Source of the DNA: Eledone cirrhosa
Lineage: Eukaryota > Mollusca > Cephalopoda > Octopoda > Eledonidae
NCBI GenBank assembly: GCA_964016885.1
Contig: OZ024740.1
Location: 296,676,670 to 296,740,669, forward strand
Reading direction: 5' to 3'
DNA: 64,000 nucleotides
The translations under genes were made by a program, and so were the position numbers. Positions 22,654-32,943 of the stretch are shown one piece after another. The first letter of the stretch is position 1; every line of letters begins with the position of its first letter. Under the pieces are notes generated by a model. That model saw nothing but the letters and a program-made list of their open reading frames with translations. It was not told where the DNA came from and did no database searches.

Positions 22654-22842
22654 GGTGGATTGGCAGTATCGGTAGAGAATCAGACGCCATGCTTTGACGC
22701 ATTGAGTTACGGTCCTTGCCATTCTGAGTTCAAATCCCACCGAGGTTAACTTTGCCTTTCATCCTTACGGGGTCGATAAAATAAAGTACCAGTAATGTAC
22801 TGCGTAATTGCTGGCCTTGTTCCAAAAAGTAGAAACAATTAT

Positions 22843-22846
<4 letters not shown>
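22654..22846 (+). mobile_element. tRNA-derived SINE, full length (arm copy)
   Basis: This is the mirror copy of 20736-20926. The head GGATTGGCAGTATCGG and B box GTTCAAATCCC are intact. Confidence 0.9.

Positions 22847-22849
<3 letters not shown>

Positions 22850-22937
<88 letters not shown>
22850..22937. repeat. (AC)n(AT)n microsatellite
   Basis: AC then AT run in the right arm. Confidence 0.95.
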
Positions 22938-22941
<4 letters not shown>

Positions 22942-23255
22942 AATACATACATAGGTGGTGAGACCAGACCTAAGATCGCTGAAGCTCACGGTGGAGATGA
23001 CGAAGTGACAAGTGGAGAGATGCTGTGCTGAATAGGACCCGTCACACTCTTGCAAGCAGGGAAAAGCGGACGTAAAATGATGATGATGATGATGATGATG
23101 ATGATATATATGCGTGTGTGTGTAGCAATATCTGTAAGTGTGATAAAAAAAAAGGAAAACAGTGCTCAATCGGGAGGAGAGCAGAAATATTACATTATTT
23201 ATTTATGTTCATTCACAGAACAAAAGCACGACCTAAGGTTTCAAGACCCAATATT

Positions 23256-23261
<6 letters not shown>

Positions 23262-23328
<67 letters not shown>

Positions 23329-23330
23329 CT
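23262..23330. repeat. (AC)n(AT)n microsatellite
   Basis: A simple repeat just outside the right arm. Confidence 0.95.
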
Positions 23331-23389
23331 GTTTGTCTACTGAATACAGAGCTCGATAAGATCAGTGTACTGGAAGTTTAGTTCTGGCA

Positions 23390-24010
23390 TGAAATCTTAT
23401 GTGACTTTAGACTAGATGTATTTTTAAAAAGCTGTCTACATAAGCCACATATTAGTTTTGGTTCAGCTTGAACTGCCTGTGTTGAACTGTGAAAAGTCTC
23501 TTTAGAGCTCCTCTATCAAAAGCCTTTTTCAAACACACAAATGCCAGGAGCAATGGCTTATTCTGAGTACTTCTGTAGTTGTCTTATGAGAAAGAGGGCT
23601 ATTGGTATTACAATTACCTGACATAAAGCCAAACTGCATCTGATCTAACTTAATTTTGTCTCTAGATACTTGTGATAATCTGATCCATCAACTTGATTCC
23701 TCTGTAGTTTTCTTTCTCCAATGCATCATCTTTTCTATTGCAGTAGTTTACAATGACACTGCAGTACCAGTCATTGGGTGTGACACCATCCCAAAATACT
23801 CAATTAATTTTGTATTTGACTAGATTGTAACCTACCTTATCATATATTTATAGCATCTTGGCAAGTATACAGGATGGTCTAGCAGCCGTCCCTACCTTCA
23901 TATCCTTAATTGCTTTGTCTTCCCAGCTACTAACAACTTTTATGGCTGGCCCTATAATTGGCTGTGCGACTTTAGCAGGGTGGGTGGCTTTAAAATACTG
24001 TGAAGTGATA
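23390..24010 (-). mobile_element. LINE reverse transcriptase remnant (RTE-like)
   Basis: In broken minus-strand frames one can read PNDWYCSVIVNYC, ALEKENYRGIKLMDQI and CLKKAFDR. These correspond to RT segments before and including motif A. Many stops are present. The remnant ends about 70 bp before the exon at 24079-24148. Confidence 0.6.
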
Positions 24011-24078
24011 CAATATATTTAAAATTATCTGTAAGAATGTATCAGAATAAAATAGTCACATAATATCAAAACACCTAC

Positions 24079-24148
24079 CTTTTAACACTTTCAATGTAGT
24101 CTGAGCTTTCATCAATTTGTGCATTCACACATTTACCCATGGCAGTTT
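24079..24148 (-). CDS. Cytochrome P450 (CYP4 clan), exon with the ETAMG motif
   Basis: This is a short host exon of 70 bp with acceptor TTACTTCAG and donor GTAGGTG. It encodes TAMGKCVNAQIDESSDYI followed by ESVKR. The ETAMG...N.Q...S.Y...VKR pattern is diagnostic of CYP4-clan enzymes. The first codon (Glu) is split with the preceding exon, which ends VITG, to give ITETAMG. The last codon is split with the exon at 16881-17007. It is too short to stand out as an open reading frame and was recognised by its motif, both splice sites and correct phase. Confidence 0.94.
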
Positions 24149-24163
24149 CTGAAGTAATAAGTA

Positions 24164-24271
<108 letters not shown>

Positions 24272-24319
24272 AAGAGTGAAGAATAACATGCTCAACAGTA
24301 CAAAAAAAGGGTTTTATTT

Positions 24320-24432
24320 ATAGTCTTAACAATTGTTTCACTGATTAAGTTGTCTAAAAATTGCTGAACACTTGAAGCTGTGCCACTCAATTTTAAATAC
24401 GTTGTTAGCTAACCAGATCATCAGAGGACTGT
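24320..24432 (-). ncRNA. Hammerhead ribozyme candidate 2, with expanded stem II
   Basis: The minus strand reads CTGATGA (24418-24424), then stem II CTGGTTA pairing with TAATCAG around a large loop. GAAA (24336-24339) follows, then stem III ACAATTGT (24329-24336), with U-U at the cleavage position. Stem I pairs 24425-24432 with 24320-24327 at six of eight positions. The core is complete, but a T-T mismatch closes stem II at the core. It lies in the 3' region of a PLE and 172 bp upstream of the acceptor of the P450 exon at 24079-24148, in sense orientation. Confidence 0.5.
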
Positions 24433-25018
24433 TAAAAATATGCTCAGTGTCTACGAATTCAAATTACAACATCATTAATAAAGAAAGAGAGAAAAAAAAG
24501 ATATAGAGAAAAAAGACTGAGAAAAAAAAAGAGAAAGAAGAGAAAAGGATGAAGTAAAAAGATAAAAGATAAAGAAAAAGAAAGATAAAGAGAAAAAACA
24601 ATGACAACAACAATAAATGAATAAATGCGAATAAACAAGTTACATCGAGGATGATAAAAAAACAATACAAAATATGATAAAAAATATATAAAAAATCTTT
24701 ATGTGTACGAAGAAAAGTAAACATAGTATGATTATTGAGAGTAGTTGTGGTGTTGGTGGTTAAAATATAGAGATACGAAGGTATAAACATGAACATTTTA
24801 AATATATTCATGTATGTACTAGTTACATTAATAAATTAATTAAATAATTAATTAATTATTTAATTAATTGTAAGTTATATTAGAAGTGAAAATAATACGA
24901 TAAGATATAATCTAAGAGATGAAATAAATTTAGGGAAAGAAATAGAAAGATAGAAAATATAAAATATAAAAGGTTATGATGTTGGTTCATTGACAGTTGA
25001 TGACAATAATAATAATAA

Positions 25019-25133
25019 TAATTTTTCTACTTTCAGCACAAAGCCAGCAATTATTCAGTACATTACTGGTACTTTATTTTATTGACCCCGTAAGGATGAA
25101 AGGCAAAGTTAACCTCGGCGGGATTTGAACTCA
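25019..25133 (-). mobile_element. SINE, truncated at the head
   Basis: Main SINE family from the tail (AATTTTTCTACTTTCAGCAC) to the B box region. The head was lost. Confidence 0.85.
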
Positions 25134-25148
25134 GATCATAATAATAAT

Positions 25149-25342
25149 AATTGTTTCTACTTTTTGCACAAGGCCAGCAATTATCCCAGTGTATTACTGG
25201 TACTTTATTTTATCGACCCTGTAAGGATGAAAGGCAAAGTTAACCTCGGCGGAATTTGAACTCAGACCATAAAGGGCCGTAACTCTTTGCTGCAAAGCAT
25301 GGCGTCCGACCCTCTACTGATACTGCTAATCAACCGCCCTTA
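25149..25342 (-). mobile_element. tRNA-derived SINE, full length
   Basis: A complete minus-strand copy, separated from the previous one by (ATA)n. Confidence 0.9.
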
Positions 25343-25356
25343 TCATAATAATAATA

Positions 25357-25399
25357 ATTGTTTCTACTTTTAGGCACAAGGTCAGCAATTACCCAGTGT
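25357..25399 (-). mobile_element. SINE tail fragment
   Basis: About 43 bp of tail ends at ACCCAGTGTA, where unrelated sequence begins. That unrelated sequence is repeated inverted at 25631-25664. Confidence 0.8.
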
Positions 25400-25447
25400 A
25401 CCACCAGAATCTATAATAACCTATTATCATTATCATAATAATAATAA

Positions 25448-25628
25448 TTGTTTCTACTTTAGGCACAAGGCCAGCAATTACCAGTGCATTACTGGTACTT
25501 TATTTTATCGACCCCGTAAGGATGAAAGGCAAAGTCAACCTCGGCGGGATTTGAACTCAGATCGTAAAGGGACGTAACTATGCTGGAAAGCATGGCGTCC
25601 GACCCTCTACCGATACTGCCAATCCACC
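25448..25628 (-). mobile_element. tRNA-derived SINE, full length
   Basis: A complete minus-strand copy very similar to the one at 14972-15150. It lies between the two arms of a 34-bp inverted repeat. Confidence 0.9.
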
Positions 25629-25694
25629 AATGATGATAATAGGTTATTATAGATTTTGATGGTACAATTTGAATTATGTAATAGATGGGATGAA

Positions 25695-26087
25695 TTAAGT
25701 TGGTCTGAAATTATCGAATTTGCTCGCCGTTTTATGCCTACAGAAAATTGTTCGTTCAATTTTGCTGTTAAGTAGCATTTTGTTATATTTTAAAATATGG
25801 AATAATTCCATATTGCAAAGTCTACAATGGGACATGCCAATTCTATAGGTCATTGCCGTTGACAACTTCACCCAGTTAATTCTGTATTCCTGGTTTGTAT
25901 CTTTGAGCTGCCAGATTTTATTGTTCATAAGCTTCCGGTTATGTATAGAGTGTCTGTGGACATACCACCTTTTCTTGAACTCCCCCGCCGTCGAACCTAT
26001 GTAGTGCCATGCGAAGTGCCTGAATTTACATAGGTACACTATATTTAATTCCAGGCATCTATTTTGTAATGGGCATTTATCAGGCAA
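25695..26087 (-). pseudogene. PLE GIY-YIG endonuclease
   Basis: A 130-codon stretch begins in the Cys-rich knuckle (CPLQNRCLELNIVYLCKF) and holds the nuclease core (HYIGSTAGEFKKRWYVHRHS). It then holds the C-x-x-C segment CRLCNMELFHIL and the conserved Asn/Lys region. This C-terminal end is complete compared with the other PLE copies here. The upstream Cys motif continues in another frame near 26090-26110. Confidence 0.8.
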
Positions 26088-26437
26088 ATCACAGTTGCAT
26101 TTTGTGCCTATGTGCCGGTTCCGCGATATGTTTTTGTATGTTGTTATGTATGGGCTGAGAATTGGGTTTGTTGATGTATTGTCATGATGTGTTCTGGTGT
26201 GTGTTTAGTTGTGATGATGTTATGTGTTTGTGTTTTATATTTGGTGTTATGGTGCTTGTTTTCAGGCTATTTGTATTAGAGATTATTTTATAGTTAATTT
26301 TATGTATATGCGATTCTATGTTGGTGGCAGTAGAGTAAGATAGTTTGATAGTATTCTATTAACGATTTTATCGTATTTTGAAGTTTAGGGAAGTGCTTGT
26401 CAATTAATTTCGTGGGAAAGGTGTGTGGGTATTAGGG

Positions 26438-26440
26438 AGG

Positions 26441-26506
<66 letters not shown>
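26438..26506. repeat. (AT)n microsatellite
   Basis: A simple AT run followed by (CAT)n. Confidence 0.95.
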
Positions 26507-26507
<1 letters not shown>

Positions 26508-26925
26508 TCATCATCATTATCATCCTCTTCCTCACCATAATATATATACGGACACTCTATCTCAAAATTATTTTTGAAAAGCATTTAGAAATGCGCAACC
26601 GGTAAAAACTTAAAAACTTAAAACTACAACTGAATACTAACCCATACAATCACTAATACTCTTTTATTCCTAATTAAACCATTTTTCAACTGTGAACAAT
26701 TTGTCAGCATTTTCTATTCCGTTTACCAATATATATATATATATATATATATATAAGGGATAACAAAATATTGTTATAGGTGATCCAGTTAGAGGTTGTG
26801 AATACTTCGTATTGTGGATAGTTTTAGCGTACGGCGTTGTTTGACTCAACAAGAGCTTTCCGTAGGTGGCGAGTTTATGAGTTCTTTTGCATTCCTATGT
26901 AAGTTTATCTTGGAGTAATAATATT

Positions 26926-26990
26926 GAAAGAGTGAAGAATAACATGGTCAACAGTACAAAAAAGGATTTTATTTATAGTCTTAACTGATT
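26926..26990 (-). mobile_element. PLE 3'-end fragment with decayed ribozyme region
   Basis: This matches 24272-24345 (GAGTGAAGAATAACATG, AACAGTACAAAAAA, TATAGTCTTAAC). The part that carries GAAA and stem III in the other copy is deleted, so the ribozyme cannot form here. Confidence 0.7.
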
Positions 26991-27002
26991 AAGAACACTT
27001 GA

Positions 27003-27650
27003 ATTTGATAACCTGCAGGGAGGAATTTATAGAGACGATATATTACTTTTAGCTAAAAACCTAAATAATCAAACCTTGGAAAGATTACGTAAAACGATTA
27101 GAACATTCTTCAATAAATTAGGCCTGAACATCACTTTTTAACTCAACTCTAAAAAAGCTAACTTCTTAGATGTATCACTTAACCTAAACACAGGATTAAT
27201 AGAACCCTTCCATAAAAAGAACGAAAATCTAGCTTACATTAATTATAACTATAATCACCCTCGCTCCATAATTAACTCCATGGCACATAGTATATCCCTT
27301 AGAATTTCACGCTTATCTTCTAATCTAGAGATTTTTAACGAACACGCTAACTACTACAACATAGCTTTACTTAAGGCAGGCCATAAAAAGAGGCTCCAAT
27401 AAATGCCAGATACAAAAAATAACACACTTAACAGAAATAACACTATCCGCACCTATAGAAACAACAAATCTAGGACTAAACATAGAAATTGGCAACCAGC
27501 ACCAGAAACAATTGAACCGAATACTAATATAAAAACCACTAGAAACTATAGAAGATGCAGAGATAGAAAATACTTATAGTTCAATCCAATATTTAACTCC
27601 TCTATAAAAACCAAAGTACCTTATACTTTCTTTAAATTAATAGTCCTGTT
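27003..27650 (+). mobile_element. Penelope-like element fragment (YRDD type)
   Basis: Translation gives GGIYRDDILLLAKN (RT motif C), the following ANFLDVSLNLNTG, then NHPRSIINSMAHSISLRISR and the Arg/Asn-rich linker. One stop (near 27140) and others break it. Motifs A and B and the nuclease are missing. It continues from a 3'-end fragment of a PLE in the opposite orientation. Confidence 0.8.
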
Positions 27651-27654
27651 ATGA

Positions 27655-27865
27655 CAAAAATCACCCAGTACTCACTGTAAATGTGGTTGTCGTTAGGAAG
27701 GGCATCCAGCCATAGAACTCAAGTCAAAATCGTTTCTATATGAAAGAGACATGGTCCTCTGACCTTGACTTGCCTCAAATAGGACAACCCATCTAACCCA
27801 TGCTAGTGTGGAAAATGGACGTTAAACGGTGATGATGATGATAATGATGATGATAAATATATATA
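27655..27865 (-). repeat. Cephalopod dispersed repeat with (ATG)n end
   Basis: The same family as 4140-4535, in reverse (CACCCAGTACTCACTG, CATGCTAGTGTGGAAAATGG, GATGATGATG). Confidence 0.7.
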
Positions 27866-27869
27866 TGTA

Positions 27870-28250
27870 TATATAAATATATGATAATGATGGTGGCTGC
27901 AACTCGATTTCGAGTAATGCCATCGCTTAATACTTAAGCAGGAGCATCACGGATGTGGCTTTCTAATCCTGCTAAGGACTACCATGCATTGCAAAACATG
28001 TCACATATCAAGCAATGCCTGCACTTGAAGCTTTTTTAAGTGATGAAAGGCTTTCTACTGGGCCAATGCCACTTTCAGAAAATCCAATGCATTTTCCCAA
28101 AAAGAAGAACTGGTCTATATTATTGGATGAAAATGAAATCGCAGGTTTTATATTAGAGTGACCTTCGAGAAAGATGTCTTAATGACGACTAGGAGTCTCT
28201 CACTCCACAAAAAAAAAGTTTATATATATATACTAATATATATATAAGTA
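27870..28250. other. Intron sequence, no gene seen
   Basis: This is AT-rich. It may contain a much diverged copy of repeat X (28030-28200). Confidence 0.3.
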
Positions 28251-28253
28251 TAT

Positions 28254-29047
28254 ATGTTGCAACTGTTCACTTTTAAGCTCTATGAAGAATTAATAAATTA
28301 AAATCAAAAAATCAGAGCATTATATCATAAATCATGTCTTTAGAATCATCAGATATTAAAATATATACTATTTCTTCTTCTAATTAGCATAATTAACCAT
28401 ATACAAAGTCCATCCTAGCAATAATCTCCCAATTGATTGAGATTAAATTTGGCGATATATGGCTGCTCTTTCTAGCAGCAAGCCTACCCGCCGTAAGCAA
28501 CCAATCACACTCTTTCTCTCTGGCTGGTACACAGCTACATAGCGATTTTTAGCCATTTTTTAATCTCAATTTGGCGGGATCGGATAGAAAAACTAGATGT
28601 CTGATTTTGAGTTTATCTCCTGATGAAACCTAACTCTGGACATCCATATTATTTGGAAGTCCTAAATAAGGAAGAAACCATGGTAGAGATATAATTACGG
28701 TATGTACGCATTTCTTATAAGTTTAATTTTACTACTAATTGTGTGTGGTTGATGGTATATTTGGTCAGATTCTAATTGCTGTCGAAATGTTGGATAAATA
28801 ATGAGACGGGGCCGACGCGAAGAGGCTACGATCGATTATTTGTCGGAGATTTCCCCATAAGAGAATTTATTCTTATAGCTTTTTAGGATGGACTTTGTAT
28901 ATGGTTAATTATGCTAATTAGAAGAAGAAATAGTATATATTTTAATATCTGATGATTCTAAAGACATGATTTATGATATAATGCTCTGATTTTTTTATTT
29001 TAATTTATTAATTCTTCATAGAGCTTAAAAGTGAACAGTTGCAACAT
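28254..29047 (+). repeat. Foldback element with 162-bp inverted ends and an internal hammerhead motif
   Basis: Arms 28254-28415 and 28886-29047 are inverted copies with about one mismatch, starting ATGTTGCAACTGTTC and ending GAACAGTTGCAACAT. The 470-bp centre has no coding frame but contains a hammerhead core at 28614-28691. The centre plus right arm is repeated as 29091-29651 with a 670-bp period. It could be a non-autonomous PLE-related retroelement or retrozyme, or a ribozyme-bearing MITE. Confidence 0.85.
28614..28691 (+). ncRNA. Hammerhead ribozyme candidate 3
   Basis: Stem I TATCTC (28614-28619) pairs perfectly with GAGATA (28686-28691). The core CTGATGA is at 28620-28626 and GAAA at 28674-28677. 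Stem III is ACC-AT-GGT (28677-28684), with U-A before the cut after 28685. Stem II is a long irregular hairpin (CCT with AGG, GGAC with GTCC, CCA with TGG), with A-A mismatches next to the core. All invariant core bases are present. Confidence 0.65.
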
Positions 29048-29090
29048 ATATATATCTTTAACTTTATGTATATGATAACCTTTATGTTTA

Positions 29091-29651
29091 ATAATCTCCC
29101 AATTGGTTGAAATTAAATTTGGCGATATATGGCTGCGCTTTCTAGCAGCAAGCCTACCCGCCGTAAGCAGCCAATCACACTCTTTCTCTCTGGCTGGTAC
29201 ACAGCTACATAGCGATTTTTAGCCATTTTTGAATCTAAATTTGGCGGGATCGGATAGAAAAACTAGATGTCTGATTTTGAGTTTATCTCCTGATGAAACC
29301 TAACTCTGGACATCCATATTATTTGGAAGTCCTAAATAAGGAAGAAACCATGGTAGAGATATAATTACGGTATGTACGCATTTCTTATAAGTTTAATTTT
29401 ACTACTAATTGTGTGTGGTTGATGGTATATTTGGTCAGATTCTAATTGCTGTCGAAATGTTGGATAAATAATGAGACGGGGCCGACGCGAAGAGGCTACG
29501 ATCGATTATTTGTCGGAGATTTCCCCATAAGAGAATTTATTCTTATAGCTTGCTAGGATGGACTTTGTATATGGTTAATTATGCTAATTAGAAGAAGAAA
29601 TAGTATATATTTTAATATCTGATGATTCTAAAGACAATGATTTAGGATATA
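29091..29651 (+). repeat. Second unit of the 670-bp tandem repeat, 3'-truncated
   Basis: This repeats 28421-28981 with only a few differences. It lacks the left inverted arm and most of the right one and ends in (AT)n. The high similarity to the first unit indicates a recent event or concerted change. Confidence 0.9.
29284..29361 (+). ncRNA. Hammerhead ribozyme candidate 4 (tandem copy of candidate 3)
   Basis: The sequence is identical to 28614-28691 over the whole motif, exactly 670 bp downstream. Two ribozymes in tandem in one transcript would release a 670-nt unit, as in retrozymes. Confidence 0.65.
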
Positions 29652-29652
29652 A

Positions 29653-29692
<40 letters not shown>

Positions 29693-29729
29693 ATAGTAAT
29701 ATACGTGATAGTAATATACGTAATAATAT

Positions 29730-30035
29730 ACGTGAACGGCAAAGCATAAATGAACTAAGGGAGAAATTAGGAATAAGAGGATCAGATGTTGTTTACTCGA
29801 GAGAAGACTACGTTGGTATGGTCACGTGATGCACATGAAAGACGACAGCTGTATAAAAAAATGCAGGGCGATAAAAATAGACGATAGCCACGGAGTAGGC
29901 AGACCCAGCAAAACCTGGAACGACTTGATAAATTCCGACCTCATACACTTACACCTCTCCAAGACATATCACTGGACCGAGATCTTTGGCGCTACACAGT
30001 AATACAGAAGACCCGCCTTGCCTAAGTACAAAGCG
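29730..30035 (+). mobile_element. LINE C-terminal fragment
   Basis: Broken frames give LRWYGHVMHMKDDS, VGRPSKTWNDL and LSKTYHWTEIFGAT. These are typical of the last part of LINE proteins of the RTE/CR1 kind. No RT remains. Confidence 0.65.
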
Positions 30036-30099
30036 AAACCTACAGTCAATAGGTACCTCTTAACAAAAATACACCCCCGTCCCACTACCCCCACCCCAT

Positions 30100-30412
30100 C
30101 CACACCACCCCTTTCGATGTAAAGTTATGTTGGTACCACAACATCGAGTCCGAAATAAATGAGGTCGTGTAGGTGTCACGACAAATAAAACACACAGTCC
30201 ACGCTGTAATGTGGCCGTGTAGGTAACACGGTAAAAACCTCCCAGTCCACACTGTAAACGTGGTTGGTGTTAGGAAGGTCATCCAGCCGTAGAAAACCCG
30301 CCAGACAGTCCTATACGAACAAGACAACCAATCTTGCCTCATGTGGGAAAATTCCCGTCCAAACCCATGCAAGCATGGAAGATGGACGTTAAACGATGAT
30401 GATGATGATGAT

Positions 30413-30420
<8 letters not shown>
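30100..30420 (-). repeat. Cephalopod dispersed repeat with (ATG)n end
   Basis: The same family as 4140-4535. Units with CACACAGTCCACGCTGTAA alternate with GTGTAGGTGTCACGAC, ending ATGCAAGCATGGAAGATGG and (GATGAT)n. Confidence 0.75.
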
Positions 30421-30683
<263 letters not shown>

Positions 30684-30685
<2 letters not shown>

Positions 30686-31350
30686 GTTGTGCATAATTTA
30701 GAGACCAGCTACATTTTAGCTGTTACATTATTATTAACCTTAGTATACACACACACAAGCGTGCAGATATCATCACACTTAATTTTTTTTTTCAGTCAGT
30801 ACATCAGTACATACTCGTAAATCAACCATCACATTATTTGTTGTATTTTATATATAATCGCTGCCATTTCAAGCAAAAAACGTGCAAATATCATTCCTCT
30901 TCATGAGGAATGCTATTCTTTAGCACCAAATAACTCTACTACTGGGTGTTCAAAAAACACTTGCCCATAATGCAACAACAGGCACTCTTAACCCAAACAA
31001 ATGACATGGAAGAACACACAAGATAAGTGTTCAAACAGATCTCACGATACACTGACGTGCACTGCCAAATCCAACTGCTTCCAGCTCATATATCCAAGCT
31101 CAATTTCTTCAGGACACAAACATATCATCTTCTACCATCTGACGATGGTGTGTCAAGGACTTTAATCTTCGGGATTTTAAGGCAGCTGCCAAGACTAAAC
31201 TTTTAAATAAAAGCATCAAGGACCGTCTGTTGTTCTGCAACACTTATCGTCACTGGAATGCTGCTCAATGGGGTGAGGTAATGTTTAATGATGAAACATT
31301 AATTAGACAATTTGCCCCTAATAATCATATATAAGAAGACCATCTGGACA
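30684..31350 (+). mobile_element. Tc1/mariner-type transposon remnant
   Basis: The start AGTGTTGTGCATAATTTAGAG resembles a Tc1-type terminal repeat. In broken frames the stretch 31080-31320 encodes a transposase segment (FRDFKAAAKTKLLNKSI, RLLFCNTYRHWNAAQWGEVM, FNDETLI). The second catalytic Asp region lies in FNDE. The rest of the DDE domain and the far terminal repeat are missing. Confidence 0.7.
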
Positions 31351-31351
31351 G

Positions 31352-31560
31352 CATTATAATTCTTGTTATGTGTATATAAAATAAAGTACCAGTAATACAC
31401 TGGGTAATTCTTGTTATGTGTATATAAAATAAAGTACCAGTAATACACTGTGAAATTCTTGTTATGTGTATATAAAATAAAGTACCAGTAATACACTGGG
31501 TAATTGCTGGCCTTGTGCCTAACGTAGAAACAATTATAATTCTTGTTATGTGTATATATA
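31352..31560 (+). repeat. Truncated SINE with a 48-bp triplication
   Basis: Three 48-bp units start at 31360, 31408 and 31456. Each joins target-site sequence (TTCTTGTTATGTGTATA) to part of a SINE (AATAAAGTACCAGTAATACA). Then the SINE tail and a second copy of the target sequence follow at about 31535-31558. The array seems to have grown by duplication after a 5'-truncated SINE inserted. Confidence 0.85.
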
Positions 31561-31564
31561 TATA

Positions 31565-31872
31565 TATAAAGTTAAGTTATGTCGGAACCACAACATCCAG
31601 TCCAAACTAATGAGATCGTATAAGTGTCACAACAAAAAAACACACAGTCCACACTGTAATGTGGTCGTGTAGGTAACACGGTAAAAAGTTCCCAGTCCAC
31701 ACTGTAAATGTGGTTGGTGTTAGGAGGGCAGCCAGCCGTAGAAAACCTGCCAGATAGTCCTATACGAGCGAGACATAGTAACCCAACCAATCTTGCCTCA
31801 AGTGGGACAACTCCCGTCTAACCCATGCTAGCATGGAAGATAGACGTTCAACGATAATACTGATGATGATAT
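31565..31872 (-). repeat. Cephalopod dispersed repeat with (ATG)n end
   Basis: Another copy of the 30100-30420 repeat, with the same order of parts. Confidence 0.75.
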
Positions 31873-32200
31873 ATAAAAATGTTTGTATATATATATGTAT
31901 ATATATTATAAAGTGAAATGACAGGAGGCCAAATATTTGGCAGTTAAGAATGTTTGCTATATATAGTTGGGTTGTAGCTTGATGTTGTACCAATTTAGCA
32001 GAAAAGGAGAATTTTGTAATAATAGCAGGAAAAGAGGAGTTATTTGATGTGGTTGGGTATAGCCACGAAATCAGATGAATCTTTAATATAGTTGTTGTTG
32101 GCAAGTGAGTAAGTGAAGATTATCTCAGTGAGTCGAGAGAAGCTATGTCCTATTTAAGGGAACGAAAACTGTACTCACTTGTTGAGGTGAAATGATATTA
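31873..32200. other. Intron sequence, no gene seen
   Basis: AT-rich, without recognisable repeats or exons. Confidence 0.3.
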
Positions 32201-32217
32201 CTTTGGGAAAAAAATAA

Positions 32218-32402
32218 TTGTTTCTACTTTAGGCCCAAGGCCAGCAATTACCCAGTGCTTACTGGTACTTTATTTTATCGACCCCGTAAGGATGAAAGGC
32301 AAAGTCAACCTCGGCGGGATTTGAACTCAGATCGTAAAGGGACGTAACTATACTGGAAAGCATGGCGTCCGACTCTCTACCGATACTGCCAATCCACCGC
32401 CC
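32218..32402 (-). mobile_element. tRNA-derived SINE, full length
   Basis: A complete minus-strand copy with a short flanking repeat (about GGAAAAAATAAT) on both sides. Confidence 0.9.
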
Positions 32403-32885
32403 GGAAAAAATAATGTTCCCATATCACGTCAGAAGAAATAGTTTTAGCATGTGTGCAGATTCAATGGGGGCAGATATATCAGAAGGCTGTTGAACGTTTT
32501 ACAAAGGGTTTATTTTCAACCAAAAAAGATTACAATAAAATTCTGCCGGCATGCCACATGAGTAAGTGAAACAAAAATGAAGTGTTGGAAGAAAGAGGTT
32601 GATCCCTTGCCAATAGGGCCAAAGTTTCTTTTTTAACGTTACCTCTTGCTAGTATCGACACGGGAATGTAAATAGGTCTTGTCTTCTCGAAGTGGATGCA
32701 GCAATTGTGTGAAGTCAAAAAAAGAAGCACAAATTTCTTAGTCGGGCGGAAGTAACAGTATATTCATGCGCAACTTACACGATTGGTCAACCAGTAACCA
32801 AATCATGCATAAAAGATTGTTGTTGCGAGATATGAAATAATGCTGCTACAAATATGTTGTATTTCCTTAATTATTAATCCTGCAA

Positions 32886-32943
32886 ACACTATGCACATTT
32901 CAGTGACCAGGTTGTATAAGCATCCGGTGACATCTTCAGGTGT
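32886..32943 (-). ncRNA. Hammerhead ribozyme candidate 5
   Basis: On the minus strand the core is CTGAAGA (32933-32939), where the fifth base is the variable position 7. Stem II has seven pairs with one internal C-C mismatch plus an unpaired T-T at the core. GAAA is at 32898-32901, stem III is ATG-TG-CAT (32891-32898), and U-A is at the cleavage site. Stem I begins with four pairs (32940-32943 with 32886-32889). All invariant core bases are present. It is in sense with the P450 gene. The surrounding 32405-33060 has no recognised protein. Confidence 0.6.

Larger units (their letters stand above)
22383..23231. repeat. Right arm of the large inverted duplication
   Basis: This is the reverse complement of 20309-21194. 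It ends at AACAAAAGCACG, the point where the TX1 LINE 3' end begins in the left arm. The repeat array inside is (AC)n(AT)n. Confidence 0.9.

Noticed and set aside
24459..24811. Phe/Leu-rich open frames on the minus strand
   Set aside because: They mirror an A/G-rich non-coding PLE 3' region. Similar composition occurs at 56330 and 59400 without conserved protein.
28340..28360. CTGATGA in both arms of the foldback element (also near 28945)
   Set aside because: No GAAA with a stem III follows on the relevant strand within 150 bases.
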